Made by a program: the position numbers and the translations under genes. A stretch of DNA of 53,128 nt from NCBI GenBank assembly GCA_945878995.1, contig CAMCUN010000021.1, positions 1 through 53,128 of the forward strand, given 5' to 3'. The notes under the pieces are model-generated. The model was not told the origin of the DNA and ran no database searches. It worked only from the letters and a program-made list of their open reading frames with translations. This document shows positions 43,324-51,630 of this stretch, one piece after another. Source of the stretch: Polaromonas sp. YR568. GTDB lineage: Bacteria > Pseudomonadota > Gammaproteobacteria > Burkholderiales > Burkholderiaceae_C. Each line of letters starts with the position of its first letter. Position 1 is the first letter of the stretch.

Positions 43324-43333
43324 GCTGTCCAGC
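43324..43333. promoter_or_regulatory. Small dyad in the LysR/Rieske intergenic region
   Basis: GCTGTCCAGC is an inverted repeat in the 99-base gap between the divergent regulator and oxygenase genes. It may be part of a LysR-binding site, but the match to the T-N11-A pattern is not strong. An AGGAG Shine-Dalgarno for the oxygenase gene lies at 43376-43380. Confidence 0.3.
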
Positions 43334-43385
43334 ACTGTCAAGGTAACTTAGCAGCTGTTCTATTTCAGACCGCTCAGGAGTTCTC

Positions 43386-44720
43386 ATGCCCACAATCGAC
43401 CTGGACCATTTGGTCCAACCAGACCGCGTGCACCGCAGCGTGTACACCGACCCAGAGATTTTTGACCTGGAGATGGCGCAAATTTTTGAAGCTGCCTGGG
43501 TGTACTGCGGCCATGAGTCGCAGGTCAAAGAGCCCGGCCAGTTTCAGACCCTGCAGATTGGTCGCCAGCCCATGGTGATGGTGCGCGCCAAGGACGGCCA
43601 GATCCATGTGCTCTACAACCGCTGCCCTCACCGCGGCGTGCAGCTGTGCGGCAGCCACAGCGGCAACACCGGCAGTGGCTTTGTGTGCCCCTACCACGCT
43701 TGGAGCTTTCACCTTGACGGCAAGGTGCGCGCCATTCCGCTGATTCAAGGCTATGAGGGCACGAACCTGAACACGGAAGATCCCAACTTCAGCATGGCAC
43801 GGGCCGCTCGGGTGGACAACTACCGCGGCTTTGTGTTTGCCAGCCTGAGTGCCCAGGGCCCGTCACTGATTGAATTTTTAGGCGATGCAAAGGTGGCTTT
43901 CGACGACATGTGCGACCGGTCCCCGGTCGGCGAGGTGGAGGTGGTGCCCGTGTGCCACCGGGTGGTCCAGCAGTCGAACTGGAAGTTTTTTATGGAAAAC
44001 CAGCTCGACGCGCTGCACCCCTCGGTGACGCACCAGTCGACCGGTGTGTCGGCCCGCAGGGTGGAAAACCAAATTAAAAAAACCCAGGGCAGTGCGCCGC
44101 TTCACTACCACTACCTGTCCACCTTTGCTTCGAGTTTTGACCAGTGGGACTCGGTGCAGACGGTCAACTTTCCGCACGGGCACGGCATCCTCAAGGCCTA
44201 CATGGGCCTGCGACCCACCGACCCGGACACGCTGGAACACGAGGCCCAGCTGCGACTGGCCTATGGCGAGGAAAAGGCCGAGGAATACCTCTCGCGCAGC
44301 ATTCACCATGTGCTGATTTACCCCTATCTGTCGGTGCAGTCGCCGCTGCAACAGATACGCTGCCTGCGCCCGCTGGGGCCGGACAAGACGCTGTCCGAGA
44401 TCTGGCATTTCCGCCTCAAGGGCGCGCCCGAGGCCATTTACCGCCGCGCGATGTGGTACTTCAACCTGGTCAACTCGCCCGCGACCATGATCAACGCCGA
44501 CGATTTGGAGAACTGGACACGCGCCCAAAACGGTCTGATGTCCAAGGCCAATGACTGGGTGAGCTTTCACCGCAACATGGGCGGCGACACCGAGCGCGAC
44601 GGCGTGCTTTATTCCAACAACGGCACCTCTGAAGTGGTGATGCGAAATCAATTCAAGGCCTGGCGCAACTACATGGCACCGGCCTACGCCAAGGTCACCG
44701 TCACCGTCACCACCGACTGA
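43386..44720 (+). CDS. Rieske non-haem iron oxygenase, alpha subunit
   Basis: 444 residues. Rieske [2Fe-2S] ligands Cys80/His82 and Cys101/His104, and the mononuclear iron site ENQLDALHPSVTH (bridging Asp208, ligands His211 and His216) with NADDLENW (Asp372/373) as the third ligand. It belongs with benzoate-, anthranilate- and salicylate-type hydroxylating oxygenases. First gene of a four-gene operon. No dedicated ferredoxin or reductase is encoded nearby. Confidence 0.92.
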   Translation: MPTIDLDHLVQPDRVHRSVYTDPEIFDLEMAQIFEAAWVYCGHESQVKEPGQFQTLQIGRQPMVMVRAKDGQIHVLYNRCPHRGVQLCGSHSGNTGSGFVCPYHAWSFHLDGKVRAIPLIQGYEGTNLNTEDPNFSMARAARVDNYRGFVFASLSAQGPSLIEFLGDAKVAFDDMCDRSPVGEVEVVPVCHRVVQQSNWKFFMENQLDALHPSVTHQSTGVSARRVENQIKKTQGSAPLHYHYLSTFASSFDQWDSVQTVNFPHGHGILKAYMGLRPTDPDTLEHEAQLRLAYGEEKAEEYLSRSIHHVLIYPYLSVQSPLQQIRCLRPLGPDKTLSEIWHFRLKGAPEAIYRRAMWYFNLVNSPATMINADDLENWTRAQNGLMSKANDWVSFHRNMGGDTERDGVLYSNNGTSEVVMRNQFKAWRNYMAPAYAKVTVTVTTD

Positions 44721-44731
44721 AGGAGTTCATC

Positions 44732-45358
44732 ATGTCAAAAACCGAGGTCAAGCAAGCCCTGGGCAGCGGCGTCGTCATTGAGGCGGTGCAATCGCTCACT
44801 GGCGCAGAATCCATTGCCCCCGACCACATGGGCCGCAGCCGCGAGAGCGCAGTGGGCTACATACCGCGCGACATCACCCTTGAGCCCACGCTGCTGCGCC
44901 AAATCGAAGTGCTGCTGGCGCAACAGGCGGTCATGCTCGATGCCAAGCGCTGGAGCCAATGGATGGAGATGTTCACCGAAGACGGCGTGTACTGGATGCC
45001 CGCCGCGCCCGAGCAGACCGACTGGACCTCGCAGCCCTCCATCTTTGCCGAAGACAAGCTGCTGATGGAAGTGCGTGCCAACCGCTTGGTGCACCCCAAC
45101 GCCTGGTCACAGGCTGCGCAATGGGCCACCCACCATCTGCTGGGCGCCACGCTGATTGAGCAAGCCAACCCGACCAGCTTGTCCACTTACACCCCCTTCC
45201 AGATGATGGAGGTTCGCCGCGACAAGGTGCGCCATTTTGGCGGCAGCTACCGACACAACTGGGTGCTGCAAGGCGGTCAGTGGAAGATCCTCTTTCAGCG
45301 GGTCGACATGTTCAATGCCCAGGCCAGTTACGATTATGTGATTCAGGCTTGGATATAA
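44732..45358 (+). CDS. Rieske oxygenase beta subunit
   Basis: 208 residues. The C-terminal 160 residues form the NTF2/SnoaL-like beta subunit (MLDAKRWSQWMEMFTEDGVY near 70-90; RHFGGSYRHNWVLQ near the end). The N-terminal 45 residues are an unusual extension. It stabilises the alpha hexamer and is 11 bases downstream of the alpha gene with an AAGGAG Shine-Dalgarno. Confidence 0.92.
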   Translation: MSKTEVKQALGSGVVIEAVQSLTGAESIAPDHMGRSRESAVGYIPRDITLEPTLLRQIEVLLAQQAVMLDAKRWSQWMEMFTEDGVYWMPAAPEQTDWTSQPSIFAEDKLLMEVRANRLVHPNAWSQAAQWATHHLLGATLIEQANPTSLSTYTPFQMMEVRRDKVRHFGGSYRHNWVLQGGQWKILFQRVDMFNAQASYDYVIQAWI

Positions 45359-45364
45359 CTGCCC

Positions 45365-46873
45365 ATGTGGAAACCACCGGAACGCATCAAATTTTTCTCG
45401 ACCCACGGCGCGTCTCCCACACGCCCACAGGCGCAAGAATCCAGGTTGTTCAGCCCCCTGCAGATGGGGCCCATGAGTCTGCGGCACCGCACCTGGGTGC
45501 CGGCCATGGTGCCTTGGCGCTCCAATGAGGACGGGCTGGTCACCGAAGATGTGATCCAGTGGTATGCCCGCTTTGCCCAGGGCCAACCCGGCGCCATCGT
45601 GATTGAAGCGACTGGCATCCGCGATGTGCCAAGCGGGCCGCTGCTGCGCATCAACGACGACCGCTATATTGACGGTCTGAGGCGGCTGACCCAGGCCGTA
45701 CACCAAGCCAGCGGCGGTCACACCCGGCTGCTGATTCAGTTGATCGACTTTCTGCGCATCCGGCGCCGCCCTGAGCCACAGGTTTTTTTTGAGCGCCACC
45801 TGACGCTGACTCCAACGCTGCTTGAACGCGCCGGGCTGACCGGCATGCCAGCCGAGCAAGCGCGGCAAGCCCTGCTGGAGCAGGGGCCAGAGCGCTGGCA
45901 GGCCGTGCTCGATGAGCGCGACTGGCAAAGCCTGCAGTTTGGCGCGCGCGAGCATGTCAACGACCTGGAACTTGCGCACATCCGTGAGCTGCCTGCAGAG
46001 TTGCCAGAGCTGTTCGCCCAGGCCGCAGTGCGTGCACGCGCGGCCAGCTTTGATGGCATTGAGCTGCACTATGCCCACGCCTACACCATGGCCTCGTTCC
46101 TGTCGGCCACCAACAAGCGCAGCGACGGCTACGGCGGCTCTCGCGAGGCCAGGGTGCGTTTGCCCCTGGAGGTGTACCAAAAGGTGCGCCAAGCGGTGGG
46201 CACTGACTTTGCGGTGGGTTGCCGCTTTTTGACTGAAGAATGCATTGAGGGCGGCACCACGCTGGACGACAGCCGCTGGTACGCGACGCAGTTTGCCCGC
46301 GCAGGCATGGACTTTGTGTCGACCAGCCGAGGCGGTAAGTTCGACGATGCCAAACAGCCAGGCATAGGTCAGGCCGCCTACCCTTACACCGGCCGCAGCG
46401 GCTATGAATGCATGCCGCAGTATTTGTCTGATGCGCAGGGGCCTTTTGGCCGCAACCGCAAGGCCAGCGCCGACATCCGTCAAACGCTCAGGCAGGCCGG
46501 CCTGAACACGCCCGTGGTGAGCACCGGTGGCGTGCACAACTTTGAGATGGCCGAAAGCATGCTCGCCGCCCAAGACTGCGATGTGGTGGGAACCGCACGC
46601 CAAAGCCTGGCCGACCCCGACTGGGCGCTTAAAACTTGGCTGGGCATGGGCGATCAGGTGCGCCTGTGCGAATACACCAACTACTGCGAAGGGCTGGACC
46701 AAAAGCACAAGCAGGTGACCTGCCAGCTCTGGGACCGCTTGGACCTGGATGAGCCAGGCGTGCGCATGTCGCTGGACGGCAAGCGCAGGCTGATCGCCCC
46801 GCCCTGGCAAGCGGCGCAGACCCAGCCTGGCGCGGTGCCAGACGAACAAGCTGCGCAGACCACACTGACATGA
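45365..46873 (+). CDS. Old Yellow Enzyme-type NADH:flavin oxidoreductase
   Basis: 502 residues. FMN-binding TIM barrel from about residue 28 (LFSPLQMGPMSLRHRTWVPA), substrate-binding HYAHAYTMASFLSATNKRSD (His235 and His238) and flavin-phosphate loop STGGVHN...VGTARQSLADP. A region of about 65 residues (139-205) appears inserted in the barrel. After the barrel, Cys435, Cys441 and Cys453 resemble the 2,4-dienoyl-CoA reductase iron-sulfur site but lack one Cys. It may reduce the aromatic or cyclohexadiene CoA product of the pathway (inference). Confidence 0.85.
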   Translation: MWKPPERIKFFSTHGASPTRPQAQESRLFSPLQMGPMSLRHRTWVPAMVPWRSNEDGLVTEDVIQWYARFAQGQPGAIVIEATGIRDVPSGPLLRINDDRYIDGLRRLTQAVHQASGGHTRLLIQLIDFLRIRRRPEPQVFFERHLTLTPTLLERAGLTGMPAEQARQALLEQGPERWQAVLDERDWQSLQFGAREHVNDLELAHIRELPAELPELFAQAAVRARAASFDGIELHYAHAYTMASFLSATNKRSDGYGGSREARVRLPLEVYQKVRQAVGTDFAVGCRFLTEECIEGGTTLDDSRWYATQFARAGMDFVSTSRGGKFDDAKQPGIGQAAYPYTGRSGYECMPQYLSDAQGPFGRNRKASADIRQTLRQAGLNTPVVSTGGVHNFEMAESMLAAQDCDVVGTARQSLADPDWALKTWLGMGDQVRLCEYTNYCEGLDQKHKQVTCQLWDRLDLDEPGVRMSLDGKRRLIAPPWQAAQTQPGAVPDEQAAQTTLT

Positions 46874-48516
46874 GCGCTCTGCAAGCCTCAGGGCATGAGG
46901 ACGACTTCAGCCGCCGTCATCTGCCGCCCATGGCGCAGTGGCCCGAGCTGCTGGCGCCACCACACGGCCTGAGCTACCCCGCGCGGCTCAATGCGGCTGA
47001 GGCGCTGGTGGATGCGCAGGTGAGCGCCGGTCACGGGCACCGTGTGGCGCTGCGCGGTGCCGGCCTGGTGTGGACCTACGCGCAGCTGCAAGAGCAGGTG
47101 GACCGCATCGTGCAGGTGATACGCCAGGACTGGCGCTTGCCCACTGGCGCCCGAATTTTGTTGCGTGGAGCCAACCACCCGATGCTGGCCGCCTGCTGGC
47201 TGGCCGTGGTCAAGGCCGGCTGCGTGGCGGTGACCACCATGCCGCTGCTGCGTGCACGCGAACTCGCAGTGATTGCGCGCAAGGCCGAGGTCGGTGGCGC
47301 CTTTTGCCAGGCCGATTTGCTGGACGAATGGCAGGGCGCGGTGGCCAGCCTGGAGCGGCCCTGCCCGAGCTTGGGCTACGCCATTGAGTCGGGCATGGAC
47401 GATGCCCTGCAGCAGGCCATGGCGCGCCAGGGCGGCGGCTGCGCGGCCGCCGACACCGCGCAAGACGACGTGGCCCTGATCGCCTTCACTTCAGGCACCA
47501 CCGGTGTGCCCAAGGGCACCATGCATTTCCAGCGCGACCTGCTGCTGATTGCCGATGTGCTGTCGCACCATCTGCTCGACCCCACCGCCGATGATGTGTT
47601 CATAGGCACGCCGCCACTGGCTTTTACCTTCGGCCTGGGAGGCCTGCTGGTGTTTGCGCTGCGGGCAGGCGCGTCGGCGGTGCTGCAGCCGGCCTGGACC
47701 CCCGAGACCTTGCTGCAAGGCATGCGTGAGCACCGCGCCAGCATTTGCTTTACCGCCCCCACCTTTTACCGAAAGATGGCGCCGCTGGCCCAGAGCCTGC
47801 CCGCGCTAAGACACTGCGTCTCCTCCGGCGAAATGCTGCCGGCCGATACACGCGCTCAATGGCTGGCGGCCACAGGCATTGAGATGACCGAATGCCTGGG
47901 CTCGACCGAGTTGCTGCACGCCTTCATTGGCTGCAAACCCGGCGCAGTGCGACCGGGAGCCACCGGCCAGGTGGTGCCAGGCTATGAAGCGTGCATCGTC
48001 AACGAGCATGGCGAGCGCATGCCGCCAGGCCAAATTGGCCGGCTGGCTGTGCGTGGCCCCACCGGCTGCCGTTATCTGGACGACGACCGACAACTCGACT
48101 ACGTGCGCCACGGCTGGAACCTGACCGGCGACGCCTACATGATGGATGAAGACGGGTTTTTTTGGTACCAGTCGCGCACCGACGACATGATCGTGAGCGC
48201 GGGCTATAACATCGCCGGTCCCGAAGTCGAAGACGTGCTGCTCACCCACCCTCAGGTGGCCGAATGCGGCGTGGTCGGCGCACCCGACGCAGAACGCGGA
48301 CAGGTGGTGATGGCCTTCTTGGTGCTGCGCCCATGGCCAGGCTCGGACCAGCCCCCAGTGCACGAGCTGCAGGACTGGGTCAAGCAACGCCTGGCGCCCT
48401 ACAAATACCCGAGGCGCATTCGCTTTGTCGATGCCCTGCCCCGAACAGAAAACGCCAAGCTGCAGCGCTTTGTACTCAGGCAATGGGCTCAAACAGCGGA
48501 CACGCTCGCACGCTGA
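46870..48516 (+). CDS. Benzoate/2-aminobenzoate-type CoA ligase
   Basis: 548 residues. ATP-binding IAFTSGTTGVPKGTMHFQRD, ECLGSTELLHAF and the C-terminal catalytic Lys motif in LPRTENAKLQRFVLRQW are typical of ANL aryl-CoA ligases. PLAFTFGLGGLLVFALRAGA and TFYRKM are like 2-aminobenzoate-CoA and benzoate-CoA ligases. It activates an aromatic acid with ATP and CoA. The start overlaps the OYE stop (ATGA). A REP half-element follows its stop codon. Confidence 0.92.
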   Translation: MSALQASGHEDDFSRRHLPPMAQWPELLAPPHGLSYPARLNAAEALVDAQVSAGHGHRVALRGAGLVWTYAQLQEQVDRIVQVIRQDWRLPTGARILLRGANHPMLAACWLAVVKAGCVAVTTMPLLRARELAVIARKAEVGGAFCQADLLDEWQGAVASLERPCPSLGYAIESGMDDALQQAMARQGGGCAAADTAQDDVALIAFTSGTTGVPKGTMHFQRDLLLIADVLSHHLLDPTADDVFIGTPPLAFTFGLGGLLVFALRAGASAVLQPAWTPETLLQGMREHRASICFTAPTFYRKMAPLAQSLPALRHCVSSGEMLPADTRAQWLAATGIEMTECLGSTELLHAFIGCKPGAVRPGATGQVVPGYEACIVNEHGERMPPGQIGRLAVRGPTGCRYLDDDRQLDYVRHGWNLTGDAYMMDEDGFFWYQSRTDDMIVSAGYNIAGPEVEDVLLTHPQVAECGVVGAPDAERGQVVMAFLVLRPWPGSDQPPVHELQDWVKQRLAPYKYPRRIRFVDALPRTENAKLQRFVLRQWAQTADTLAR

Positions 48517-48518
48517 AA

Positions 48519-48542
48519 TTCGCTTGCAGGCAAGCTCCACAA
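48519..48542. repeat. REP half-element
   Basis: TTCGCTTGCAGGCAAGCTCC is the reverse complement of the left half of the BIME at the window start. It begins 3 bases after the CoA ligase stop. Confidence 0.7.
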
Positions 48543-48607
48543 GCCATGCTTAGTTCGGTGTCAGCGCTTATTCTTTGAACATCCACTCCACCCTGACCGG
48601 CTCGACC

Positions 48608-49204
48608 ATGACGCACGTCAACCTACCCACTCCCCCCGCTCGGGCGATTCAGCGGCCAGACCGCTTTAAAAAATGCATCGCCCTTGGACTCATGCTCTGG
48701 CTGGCCGCGCTGGGGCCGGTGCAAGCTCAACCTGCCCCGCTGCAATCCGTGCCGTCGGTGGATGTGCCGCGTTACATGGGCACCTGGCACGAGGTCGCCA
48801 AATACCCCAACTGGTTCCAGAGGAAATGCGCCAACAGCACGCAAGCCACTTACAGCCTGCAGGCCGACGGCCGGGTGCAGGTGCTCAACCGCTGCAAAAC
48901 CGACAAGGGCGAGTGGACCGAGGCCGTGGGTGCGGCCCGACAGATCGGCGGGCCCTCCTCGGCCCAGCTGAAGGTGCGCTTTGCGCCCGAGTGGCTGTCT
49001 TTCATTCCGCTGGTTTGGGGCGACTATTGGATCATTGACCTGGATCCGCAATACCAGTGGGTGGTGGTCAGCGAGCCCAAGCGAGAGTACTTGTGGATTT
49101 TGTCGCGCACACCGCAATTGCCCGCGGCCACCTACCAGGCCTTGCAGGGCAAACTGAGCGGCTTGGGCTTTGACCTGCGCCGGCTTGAGCTCAGCCCGCC
49201 TTGA
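48608..49204 (+). CDS. Lipocalin family protein (Blc-like)
   Basis: 198 residues from the ATG at 48608. A signal peptide (hydrophobic LGLMLWLAALGPVQAQ, cut near AQA) is followed by the lipocalin kernel GTWHEVAKYPNWFQRKCANS and a conserved C-terminal strand region (WVVVSEPKREYLWILSRTPQ). No lipobox, so it is probably soluble in the periplasm, unlike E. coli Blc. The family binds lipids and fatty acids. It may not be part of the aromatic operon. Confidence 0.92.
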   Translation: MTHVNLPTPPARAIQRPDRFKKCIALGLMLWLAALGPVQAQPAPLQSVPSVDVPRYMGTWHEVAKYPNWFQRKCANSTQATYSLQADGRVQVLNRCKTDKGEWTEAVGAARQIGGPSSAQLKVRFAPEWLSFIPLVWGDYWIIDLDPQYQWVVVSEPKREYLWILSRTPQLPAATYQALQGKLSGLGFDLRRLELSPP

Positions 49205-49275
49205 GCGGCTGGGCCCATGAATGCGCCAGCAGCACTCAGCGCAGGGCAAAACCAGATTTCCCCATATAGACGGCT

Positions 49276-49368
49276 TTAGGTCGTACAGAACTGCAGGCCA
49301 TCAAGCAGGGAAAAACAGTCGAGCTTGCGCACGCAGTTCTGATAGTCGTCGGCAATCACCACGTTCAT
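49276..49368 (-). pseudogene. 5' fragment of a D-2-hydroxyacid dehydrogenase gene
   Basis: An ATG at 49368 with an AAGGA Shine-Dalgarno starts the peptide MNVVIADDYQNCVRKLDCFS, which then reads LLDGLQFCTT and stops. The first 24 residues match the start of NAD-dependent D-isomer 2-hydroxyacid dehydrogenases (normally about 310-330 residues: IADDYQ, then CFSLL-GHEV). The rest, with the NAD-binding fold and catalytic Arg/Glu/His, is absent. A deletion joined it to unrelated sequence. Downstream of the GntR regulator in what looks like one old operon. Confidence 0.65.
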
Positions 49369-49396
49369 GAAAGGTCCTTGTTGTTGTGTGGGGGTT

Positions 49397-50143
49397 TCAG
49401 CGGCCCCAGGCGCGGGCGCCGCCGCTGGAAGGGTCCAGCGTGTAGCGCACGCTGAACTTGCCGCAGAAGCAGGTGCTGCCCTGCAGCAAGATGCGGTCCT
49501 TGGGGCCAAAAATGGTGTGCTCGCGCACCAGCAGGGCCGAGCCCTTGGGCGTTTGCAGCAATTTGGCCTGCTCGCTGGTGGCCACCGCGGCGCTGATGGC
49601 GTTGTCGATGCGGCCTATCGTCAGCCCCAGGTCTTCGCGCAGAACCTGCTGGACACTGCGCTCGCGCAGCCACTGGGGATCGATGCCGCGCGCAATCGCA
49701 TCGGGCAGGTAGCGCAGCTCCAGCGCCACTTTGCGCCCGCCCACATAGCGCAGGCGCTCAAGCCGCCACAGCAAGGGCTCTTTTTGGCCCATGAGCAGCG
49801 CCTGCTCCGCGGGCACGGGCTGCGCCGCAAAGATCAGCAGCTCATACTGCAGCGACTCGCCGGTGGCCAGCACATGGTCCTCGAAGGACTCGAGCAAGGT
49901 GGTGTCAACCCGGTCGTTGAGCGAGGGGCTGCTGACAAAGGTGCCGCTGCCCGCGCGGCGCGAGATCAGGCCCTCAAACACCAGTTGCTGCAAGGCCTTG
50001 GCCACCGTGGCACGCGTGGTGCCAAAGCGGCTGGCCAGCTCCTGCTCGGAAGGCAGCCTCTCCTGGGGCCGAAAACGCCCCTGCTCGATGCCTTGCTTCA
50101 GAAAGCCCTGGATCTGGACGTAAATCGGTGCAGCGTGGCTCAT
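49397..50143 (-). CDS. GntR-family transcriptional regulator (HutC type)
   Basis: 248 residues from the ATG at 50143. N-terminal winged helix (PIYVQIQGFLKQGIEQGRFR, RLPSEQELASRFGTTRATVA) and a UTRA effector domain (about 95-240). It lies 10 bases after the PEP-mutase-family gene and probably controls that operon. The usual partner enzymes on both sides are now broken. Confidence 0.88.
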   Translation of the reverse strand: MSHAAPIYVQIQGFLKQGIEQGRFRPQERLPSEQELASRFGTTRATVAKALQQLVFEGLISRRAGSGTFVSSPSLNDRVDTTLLESFEDHVLATGESLQYELLIFAAQPVPAEQALLMGQKEPLLWRLERLRYVGGRKVALELRYLPDAIARGIDPQWLRERSVQQVLREDLGLTIGRIDNAISAAVATSEQAKLLQTPKGSALLVREHTIFGPKDRILLQGSTCFCGKFSVRYTLDPSSGGARAWGR

Positions 50144-50153
50144 GGCGCTGGGT

Positions 50154-51023
50154 TCAGTGGCTGTACTTTTTTTCCAGCGCGTCAAAAAACGGCTTGTTGA
50201 CCATGCGCTGGCGCTCCTGGAAAGGCACCACCACCGCCGGGTCCTCGTCGAGCCGGCCCTGGGCCTTGAGCTGAGACAGCGACTTGTGCATGCCCAGCGC
50301 TGCGCCCTGCAAGGCGGCGTTGGCATAGAGCACGATGCCAAAGCCCAGCGCGGCCAGCTCGGCCTGGTCCAGCGCCGGCGTCTTGCCGCCGATGACGATG
50401 TTCATCAGTTGCGGGCGGTCCAGCAACTGGGGCAGGCGGCGCACTTCGTCGGCGCTTTCAGTGGCTTCGACAAACAAGATGTCTGCGCCGGCCTCGGCGA
50501 ACTTGTGCGCGCGCTCAATGGCCGCCTCAAAGCCCTGGGTGGCGCGGGCGTCGGTGCGGGCGATGACCTGGAAGTTCTCGTCCTGGCGGGCATCGACGGC
50601 GGCCTTGATCTTGCTGAGCATCTCCTCGGTGGAGGCCACGCTCTTGCCCGCAAAGTGGCCGCAGCGTTTGGGAAAGGTCTGGTCCTCGATCTGCACCGCG
50701 TCGGCGCCGGCGCGCTCAAGCGCGCGCATGGTCTGGCGCACATTGAGCGCATTGCCAAAGCCGGTATCGATGTCCACGATCAGGGGAATGTCCACCGCGT
50801 CGCGAATGGCCGCAGTGTGCTCAACCACATCGCGCAGGCTGATGAAGGCCAGGTCAGGCAGGCCGTAGTACATGTTGGTCAGGCCCGCGCCGCTGAGGTA
50901 GACCGCCTCAAAGCCCAGGTCGGCCACGGCGCGCGCGCTCATGGCATTGAAGGCACCGGGCACCAGCAGGGCGTTGCGCTGGTTGACGCGCTCACGCAGG
51001 AATTTTTTGGTTTCAGAACTCAT
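50154..51023 (-). CDS. Isocitrate lyase/PEP mutase-family lyase
   Basis: 289 residues. TIM barrel with LIVDIDTGFGNALNV (metal ligands Asp84 and Asp86) and KRCGH (119-123) with the catalytic Cys of lyases. It resembles 2-methylisocitrate, 2,3-dimethylmalate and oxaloacetate-type lyases (the group often called carboxyvinyl-carboxyphosphonate phosphorylmutase). The substrate is likely a 2-substituted malate-like acid, but cannot be fixed from sequence. First intact gene of a damaged operon. Confidence 0.88.
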   Translation of the reverse strand: MSSETKKFLRERVNQRNALLVPGAFNAMSARAVADLGFEAVYLSGAGLTNMYYGLPDLAFISLRDVVEHTAAIRDAVDIPLIVDIDTGFGNALNVRQTMRALERAGADAVQIEDQTFPKRCGHFAGKSVASTEEMLSKIKAAVDARQDENFQVIARTDARATQGFEAAIERAHKFAEAGADILFVEATESADEVRRLPQLLDRPQLMNIVIGGKTPALDQAELAALGFGIVLYANAALQGAALGMHKSLSQLKAQGRLDEDPAVVVPFQERQRMVNKPFFDALEKKYSH

Positions 51024-51336
51024 GAACAGACACCTGTGAAAGAAAGTTGTAGAAAGGTCTCATGCGGCCCAGCAGCGTTCGGGCACGAACACCTGCCCGT
51101 CCCACCACAGCGATGCCGCGCAGCGCCTGGCGGTGCTGGCGCAGCACGCCGCACATGTAGCTGTTGTCGGTGCCCAGAAAGCTCGGCTGCACGATCACGG
51201 CATGCGTGACGCCGCTGGGCTGCGCGTGGCGCAGGTAGTCCTCGTAAGTGGCGTCGTACTCCGGCACATAGCGGCGCACCGGCGCCAGCGGCAGGCCGCG
51301 AACAAAGACATGAATGTGTGTGTCGACCAGGGACAT
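51013..51336 (-). pseudogene. Truncated amidohydrolase gene, N-terminal part
   Basis: 107 codons from the ATG at 51336: MSLVDTHIHVFVRGLPLAPV holds the HxH metal-binding start of the amidohydrolase superfamily (TIM-barrel proteins of about 280 residues, e.g. 2-pyrone-4,6-dicarboxylate lactonase type). Family-like sequence runs to HRQALRGIAVV and then changes. The remaining metal ligands are missing, so it cannot be active. The frame overlaps the start of the lyase gene downstream by 11 bases. Confidence 0.7.
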
Positions 51337-51408
51337 GAAAGAGTCCGCCTCCCAAAACACCCGGCAGCGATCTAAGTGTCACCCGGATGATTTAAAGAAT
51401 AGTTGACT

Positions 51409-51573
51409 ATGCTGCTTTGCCTACCCGGGATTTCCCGACACTGTGAGGGTGACTGCAAAGACCCATGGCCAGACACCATTCAAGCTGGAGCCCAAGCGGT
51501 GGATGAAGGCGACTGCGACTATGCGCAAAGCTGCGTTGATAAATCTTCTAAATTGTCAACTGCTGCGGTTTGA
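51409..51573 (+). CDS. Possible small cysteine-rich ORF
   Basis: 54 codons, ATG at 51409, stop TGA at 51571. The peptide has five Cys and an acidic centre (EGDCKDPWPD, EGDCDYAQSC). I do not recognise it; no Shine-Dalgarno is clear. It could be a real small protein, a remnant, or chance. It occupies the otherwise empty gap before the methyltransferase. Confidence 0.2.
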   Translation: MLLCLPGISRHCEGDCKDPWPDTIQAGAQAVDEGDCDYAQSCVDKSSKLSTAAV

Positions 51574-51630
51574 ACCATGGATTCGTGGAAAATTCAGGCT
51601 GAGTCAAAACTTATCCAAAAGGAGTTCAAT

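Noticed and set aside
45107..46849. 580-codon minus-strand ORF opposite the OYE gene
   Set aside because: It is antisense to a well-recognised flavoprotein and beta-subunit gene and its peptide has no domain pattern; long antisense frames are common in high-GC DNA.
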